Origin: Paludibacter sp.
Lineage (GTDB): Bacteria > Bacteroidota > Bacteroidia > Bacteroidales > Paludibacteraceae
Direction of reading: 5' to 3'
Assembly (NCBI GenBank): GCA_031284665.1
Contig: JAITXR010000192.1
Span: 1 to 9,639 of the forward strand
DNA length: 9,639 bases
Numbering within the stretch: the stretch's first letter is position 1; every line of letters starts with the position of its first letter. Below the pieces are notes generated by a model that was given only the letters and a program-made list of their open reading frames with translations, was not told where the DNA came from and searched no databases. The position numbers were made by a program, and so were the translations under genes. This document shows positions 6,143 to 9,639 of this stretch, one piece after another.

Positions 6143-9100
6143 TTATTTTTTTGCAAGCGAGGCTGCCTCTTTTGCTGCTTTGCGTTTTTGGTTGCGGACA
6201 AGTATGTCGTGCGAAACCGGAACTGCAATAAACAGTGTGGAATATACACCCAATATAGAGCCTACAAGCAATGCGAAAATAAAACCTCGAATAGTTTCTC
6301 CTCCAAAGATAAAGATTGCCAACATTACCACCAAAACACTTGCCGAAGTACTAAAAGTACGACTCATTGTTTCGTTAAGCGATTCGTTCATAATGCTTGT
6401 GCTACTGCGTTTTGGGAAGAGTCGGATGTTTTCGCGGATACGGTCGAAAATTACTACTGTATCGTTTACCGAATATCCTATATAAGTAAGTATCGCGGCT
6501 ATAAATGCCTGATCCATTTCCATCGAGAATGGCATAATTTTGTAGAACAGCGAATAAATACCGAGAATTATTATTACGTCGTGAGCAAGCGATGCCAGCG
6601 TACCGACAGAGAATGCAAAGTCGTTGAAACGGATAAATATGTAAAGTGAAATTACAATTAACGAGAAGAATATCGCCCACACGGCAGCGGTAAGAATATC
6701 GTCGGCAACAGTAGGTCCTACTTTTTGCGAACTCATTACATAATCGGTAACGAAATGGTCAATATCTAAATCAGCCGGCAACAAATCAGGGTTAGTAGTA
6801 TTGGCTTTCAATACCTCGAAAATTTTTGAAACAACTTCATTATCAGCGGTTTCACTATTGTCGTCGATTTTGTATTTGGTTGCTATACGAACTTGATTAT
6901 CGGCTCCAATGCTGATAACAGACACACTTGCCGAGTTGTCGGTATCGTCCTTAAAAGTTTCGTCAAGAATTTCACGAATTTCTTCAGTATCTACCGGTTT
7001 GTCGAAACGAACAATATAATTACGTCCGCCACTAAAGTCAATACCGAAACTCAAACCTTGAGTAGCAAACGATGCAAAACAAACTACAATAACTGCAAGG
7101 GATGCAATATAACCAATTTTGCGTTTGCCGATAAAATCCCATTTCAGATTTTGAAACCACGATGCAGTTGCTCTTGTGGTAAATGCGAGTTGTTTGGCAT
7201 TTTCGCGAGCGGCGTACATTTCGAGCATCATACGGGTAAGGAATACCGAAGTTATGAAAGAAGTAACGATACCAATTACCAATGTAGTTGCAAAACCAAG
7301 AATTGGTCCTGTACCGAATATCATAAGGATAATACCTGTAAGCAACGAAGTAACGTTAGCATCTATAATTGCCGAAATAGCGTTTTTAAATCCATCGCGG
7401 ATAGCAGTCCGTTGAGTTTTTCCTGCCTCGATTTCTTCCCTCACACGCTCGTAGATAAGCACGTTCCCATCCACAGCCATACCGAGCGTCAGCACTATAC
7501 CTGCAATACCGGGTAAGGTAAGCACCGCCCCGAACGAGGCGAGAATTCCCATTAGGAAAAATACGTTGACAAACAGCGCAATATCTGCAATAATTCCGGG
7601 TATTTTGCCATAATAGAAAATCATATAAGCAAGTACCAAAATAAATGCTATTATAAATGACAACAAACCGTTGTTGATGGCTTCCTGTCCAAGCGAAGGT
7701 CCTACTACATCTTCTTGAACAATGCGAGCAGGAGCAGGCATTTTACCCGATTTCAGAGTGTTTGCAAGGTCTTTTGCCTCTTCGACCGAGAAATGTCCTG
7801 TGATTTGCGAACTTCCACCTGTAATTTCGCTTAATACATTAGGATATGAATAAGCGTATCCGTCAAGCACAATGGCTATTGAGCGGTTGATATTTTCTTT
7901 TGTCAGGCGCGCCCAAATTTTTTGACCCTCGGATGTCATACTCATACTAACTTCGGCATAAGCAGATTGCTGACCAAAGTCGGCGCGAGCATCGGTAATC
8001 ACATCTCCGGCAAGAGGTGCGCGTTGGTCGCGAGTTGTATATTTTATGGCAATAAGTCTGTACATTTCTTTGCCGCCTGAGTGTGCTGCGTCAACAGGTT
8101 TTACCTCCCAGCGGAAACCGAGATTTGGAGGCAACAAATCGTGTACTTGTTTTAGTTGTAAATATGCATCTACCTTTGCCATTTCATTACTTTGAACAGC
8201 ACCGATTACACATCCGTTTGCATATTCTGTATGTAATAGCGCAAAAAGAGGATTCTCTTTTAACCACTGTGCGTTAGTAGCAGTAGAATCGCTTACGCCG
8301 GTGTTGGTTTGTGCAATTGCAGCCTTCATACTGTCGAGCGATGCTGATGTAGTTGCAGAATCGGCAATTTCGGCAGTTGCTGTATTTTGATTTTGAGCAA
8401 CAGTTTTTGTGGTATCTTTGTCGGCAATATTCATTTGATAAATCAAACTATTGGCAGCCACCAAACTGTTTTGGATTTCGTCGAAATTATAAGTTTCCCA
8501 AAACTCAAGGTTAGCAGAGCCTTGCAGCAGTTTGCGGACACGTTCGGGCTCTTTTACACCCGGCAGTTCAATCAAAATACGACCTGTATTATTATTGTCG
8601 CGCTGAATATTTGGTTGAACAACGCCAAAACGGTCGATACGAGTACGCAACACATTGAACGAGTTGCTTATAGCATCGTTAATCTCGGTTTCGAGTACTT
8701 TTATTACTTGGTCGTTAGTATAATTCAGATTAATTTTATCTTTAAGTGCATAAGTACTAAAAATTGACGCTAAATTCACATTTGGGTCAAGTTTTTTGTA
8801 GGCATCCACAAAAAGGTCGAGATACTGCTTTTGGCTGTTTGTCTTTTGATTTTCCGACGCAGTAGCCAAAGCCTGATTAAAATTAGGCGTAGTGTTGTAT
8901 CCCGAAAGTGCGCGGATAATATCAGGCACAGATACTTCGAGAGTTACATTCATACCGCCTTTAAGGTCAAGTCCAAGGTTTATTTCCTTTTCGCGACATT
9001 CTTTTAAGGTGTAATTAAGCCATACTTTTGTGTTGGCAATAGAATCAAGATAGGCGTATTCCTTTTGCAGATCGCCTTGTGAGTAGTTTTGTGCCTTTTT

Positions 9101-9196
9101 GTTATAAGTAGAGGTAACTACTGAAAATGACAGGTAAAACAGACACACAAGAGTTAGTGCACCTGCAAAAATCCTTATTATTCCTTTGTTTTGCAT
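6143..9196 (-). CDS. secDF: Fused protein translocase subunit SecDF
   Basis: 1017 residues, the full-length fused form usual in Bacteroidota. SecDF is the inner-membrane partner of SecYEG that uses the proton gradient to help pull proteins out on the periplasmic side. The SecD half has helix 1 at about 7-27, the 'LGLDLKGG' motif at 74-81, the periplasmic P1 domain with 'LRTRIDRFGV' and 'ILIELPGV' (207-214), and five helices between about 508 and 655. These include 'VDGNVLIYERVREE', whose D576 corresponds to the proton-relay aspartate. The SecF half starts near 693, with 'LSFGIDFSGGRNY' at 715-727 and 'SVNDTVVIFDRIREN' at 909-923. Residues about 258-310 are a Gln/Thr/Ala/Ser-rich, probably disordered insert in P1. 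The conserved 'VDAN' reads 'VDGN' here. The ATG at 9196 is followed by a plausible membrane anchor; a good promoter lies 56 bp upstream. It appears to be transcribed alone. Confidence 0.97.
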   Translation of the reverse strand: MQNKGIIRIFAGALTLVCLFYLSFSVVTSTYNKKAQNYSQGDLQKEYAYLDSIANTKVWLNYTLKECREKEINLGLDLKGGMNVTLEVSVPDIIRALSGYNTTPNFNQALATASENQKTNSQKQYLDLFVDAYKKLDPNVNLASIFSTYALKDKINLNYTNDQVIKVLETEINDAISNSFNVLRTRIDRFGVVQPNIQRDNNNTGRILIELPGVKEPERVRKLLQGSANLEFWETYNFDEIQNSLVAANSLIYQMNIADKDTTKTVAQNQNTATAEIADSATTSASLDSMKAAIAQTNTGVSDSTATNAQWLKENPLFALLHTEYANGCVIGAVQSNEMAKVDAYLQLKQVHDLLPPNLGFRWEVKPVDAAHSGGKEMYRLIAIKYTTRDQRAPLAGDVITDARADFGQQSAYAEVSMSMTSEGQKIWARLTKENINRSIAIVLDGYAYSYPNVLSEITGGSSQITGHFSVEEAKDLANTLKSGKMPAPARIVQEDVVGPSLGQEAINNGLLSFIIAFILVLAYMIFYYGKIPGIIADIALFVNVFFLMGILASFGAVLTLPGIAGIVLTLGMAVDGNVLIYERVREEIEAGKTQRTAIRDGFKNAISAIIDANVTSLLTGIILMIFGTGPILGFATTLVIGIVTSFITSVFLTRMMLEMYAARENAKQLAFTTRATASWFQNLKWDFIGKRKIGYIASLAVIVVCFASFATQGLSFGIDFSGGRNYIVRFDKPVDTEEIREILDETFKDDTDNSASVSVISIGADNQVRIATKYKIDDNSETADNEVVSKIFEVLKANTTNPDLLPADLDIDHFVTDYVMSSQKVGPTVADDILTAAVWAIFFSLIVISLYIFIRFNDFAFSVGTLASLAHDVIIILGIYSLFYKIMPFSMEMDQAFIAAILTYIGYSVNDTVVIFDRIRENIRLFPKRSSTSIMNESLNETMSRTFSTSASVLVVMLAIFIFGGETIRGFIFALLVGSILGVYSTLFIAVPVSHDILVRNQKRKAAKEAASLAKK

Positions 9197-9251
9197 AGAA
9201 TAAAAAATTGTTAGAAATTATATTAATATTTGTTTTTAACGAAAATAGCGT

Positions 9252-9283
9252 GCAAAGATATTTGTTTTTTTCTGAAAATCCAA
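9252..9283 (-). promoter_or_regulatory. secDF promoter, Bacteroidota type
   Basis: On the minus strand a TTG at 9281-9283 (within AATTGG) is followed after 20 bases by TATCTTTGC at 9252-9260, an exact TAnnTTTG -7 box with the typical spacing. The expected transcription start, a few bases downstream, gives a leader of about 50 bases before the secDF ATG. Confidence 0.75.
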
Positions 9284-9395
9284 TTATTTATCAAAAAAAA
9301 TCCGAGATAATATTTTATTGTTGGTATTTTTGAATATAGAAAGCTTGAGATACAACAACGAAACAACGTAATAAGTAATGTAAAATGTAAAATGT

Positions 9396-9413
9396 TCCCG
9401 ATAACTATCGGGA
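9396..9413. repeat. 18-bp palindrome TCCCGATA-AC-TATCGGGA
   Basis: A perfect 8-bp inverted repeat around two bases, GC-rich within very A/T-rich surroundings. From memory, CCCGATAnnTATCGGG-type palindromes are frequent between genes in Bacteroidota, so this is probably a dispersed element rather than a gene-specific operator. There is no T-run on either side, so it is not a clear terminator. Confidence 0.75.
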
Positions 9414-9504
9414 GTAAAATAGCACAAGATGCAATCTTTCAATCATTTACAAAATATGTAATGTAACATTATTTTATTCTCATTACTTATAAAAAAAATC
9501 ACAT

Positions 9505-9513
9505 TAATTTTGC
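9505..9513 (+). promoter_or_regulatory. Possible -7 element for a rightward gene
   Basis: TAATTTTGC matches the Bacteroidota -7 box TAnnTTTG exactly on the plus strand. A TTA at 9483-9485, 19 bases upstream, is only a partial -33 match. If used, it would give a leader of about 110 bases carrying the 9536-9552 hairpin before the ATG at 9631. Confidence 0.4.
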
Positions 9514-9535
9514 TCTGAAAAATTCCTAATATTTA

Positions 9536-9552
9536 ACATTCCGTAGGAATGT
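9536..9552. repeat. Hairpin ACATTCC-GTA-GGAATGT, dispersed-type element
   Basis: A perfect 7-bp stem with a 3-base loop, followed by ATCGCTCGGTAGAAAATG. The combination 'CCGTAGGAATGT...CGGTAGAAAA' resembles repeats I associate with intergenic regions of Bacteroidales genomes. It would lie in the leader of a rightward gene if the promoter at 9505 is real. Confidence 0.6.
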
Positions 9553-9630
9553 ATCGCTCGGTAGAAAATGCAACCCACCCACACAGCGCATTCTAAATCA
9601 TCAAATTGAAAAAAATATTACATTTCATTT

Positions 9631-9639
9631 ATGAATAAG
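9631..9639 (+). CDS. Possible start of a rightward gene (three codons visible)
   Basis: ATG AAT AAG at the window edge follows an A-rich, Shine-Dalgarno-poor leader of the kind seen before the other genes here, and a possible -7 box lies upstream. Only three codons (MNK) are visible, so this is a guess from context; nothing can be said of the product. Confidence 0.25.

Larger units (their letters stand above)
9197..9639. other. A/T-rich intergenic region upstream of secDF
   Basis: Apart from three possible codons at the right edge (9631-9639), no gene is supported in these 443 bp. The region contains the secDF promoter, a short direct array of AATGTAAA words (9377-9394), two palindromes (9396-9413 and 9536-9552), and a 10-bp inverted pair ATAAGTAATG/CATTACTTAT (9371-9380 and 9481-9490) that brackets the first palindrome. 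There is also a possible plus-strand promoter near 9505. It appears to be the divergent control region between secDF and a rightward gene. Confidence 0.6.

Noticed and set aside
6137..6649. 170-codon plus-strand open frame opposite the SecF end
   Set aside because: Shadow of secDF with odd composition and a start inside the terminator-proximal region.
6893..7516. 207-codon plus-strand open frame opposite secDF
   Set aside because: Shadow of secDF: unusual Cys/Asn/Lys-rich composition and no recognisable family.

Overview
The window looks like a chromosomal segment from a member of the Bacteroidota, probably Bacteroidales-like. Four things point there. SecD and SecF are fused into one long SecDF protein. 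Two good matches to the Bacteroidota promoter (-33 TTG, -7 TAnnTTTG) lie upstream of genes. Leaders are A/T-rich with no clear Shine-Dalgarno. A secreted polysaccharide lyase ends in what looks like a short type IX secretion (T9SS) sorting domain. The species cannot be named from this sequence.

Layout from left to right. (1) Positions 1-363, plus strand: the C-terminal end of a PLP-dependent class I/II aminotransferase cut by the window edge. (2) 478-2001, minus: a secreted family 9 polysaccharide lyase (PL9) with its calcium ligands and catalytic lysine present. (3) 2002-2415: a repeat-dense intergenic region with a 9-bp tandem array, a 32-bp direct repeat, a large imperfect inverted repeat and a REP-like palindromic segment. 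(4) 2416-5277, minus: a secreted family 2 glycoside hydrolase (GH2, LacZ-like architecture) with both catalytic glutamates. (5) 5501-5992, minus: a small four-helix DUF1648 membrane protein. (6) 6092-6126: a strong hairpin terminator. (7) 6143-9196, minus: secDF, with a near-consensus promoter upstream. (8) 9197-9639: an intergenic region with two dispersed-type palindromes, a possible plus-strand promoter, and a possible start codon of a rightward gene at the very edge.

The GH2 and PL9 genes lie in the same direction, GH2 upstream. Both proteins carry Sec signal peptides, so they probably act together on pectin-type polysaccharide (homogalacturonan or rhamnogalacturonan-I with galactose-containing side chains). 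No SusC/SusD pair or regulator is visible, so this is at most a small CAZyme pair or the edge of a larger locus. SecDF is a housekeeping partner of the Sec translocon; its position beside the CAZymes is probably coincidental.

I do not see a clearly new biological system. The most unusual part is the non-coding architecture between the GH2 and PL9 genes. All protein genes except the edge-truncated ones appear intact.
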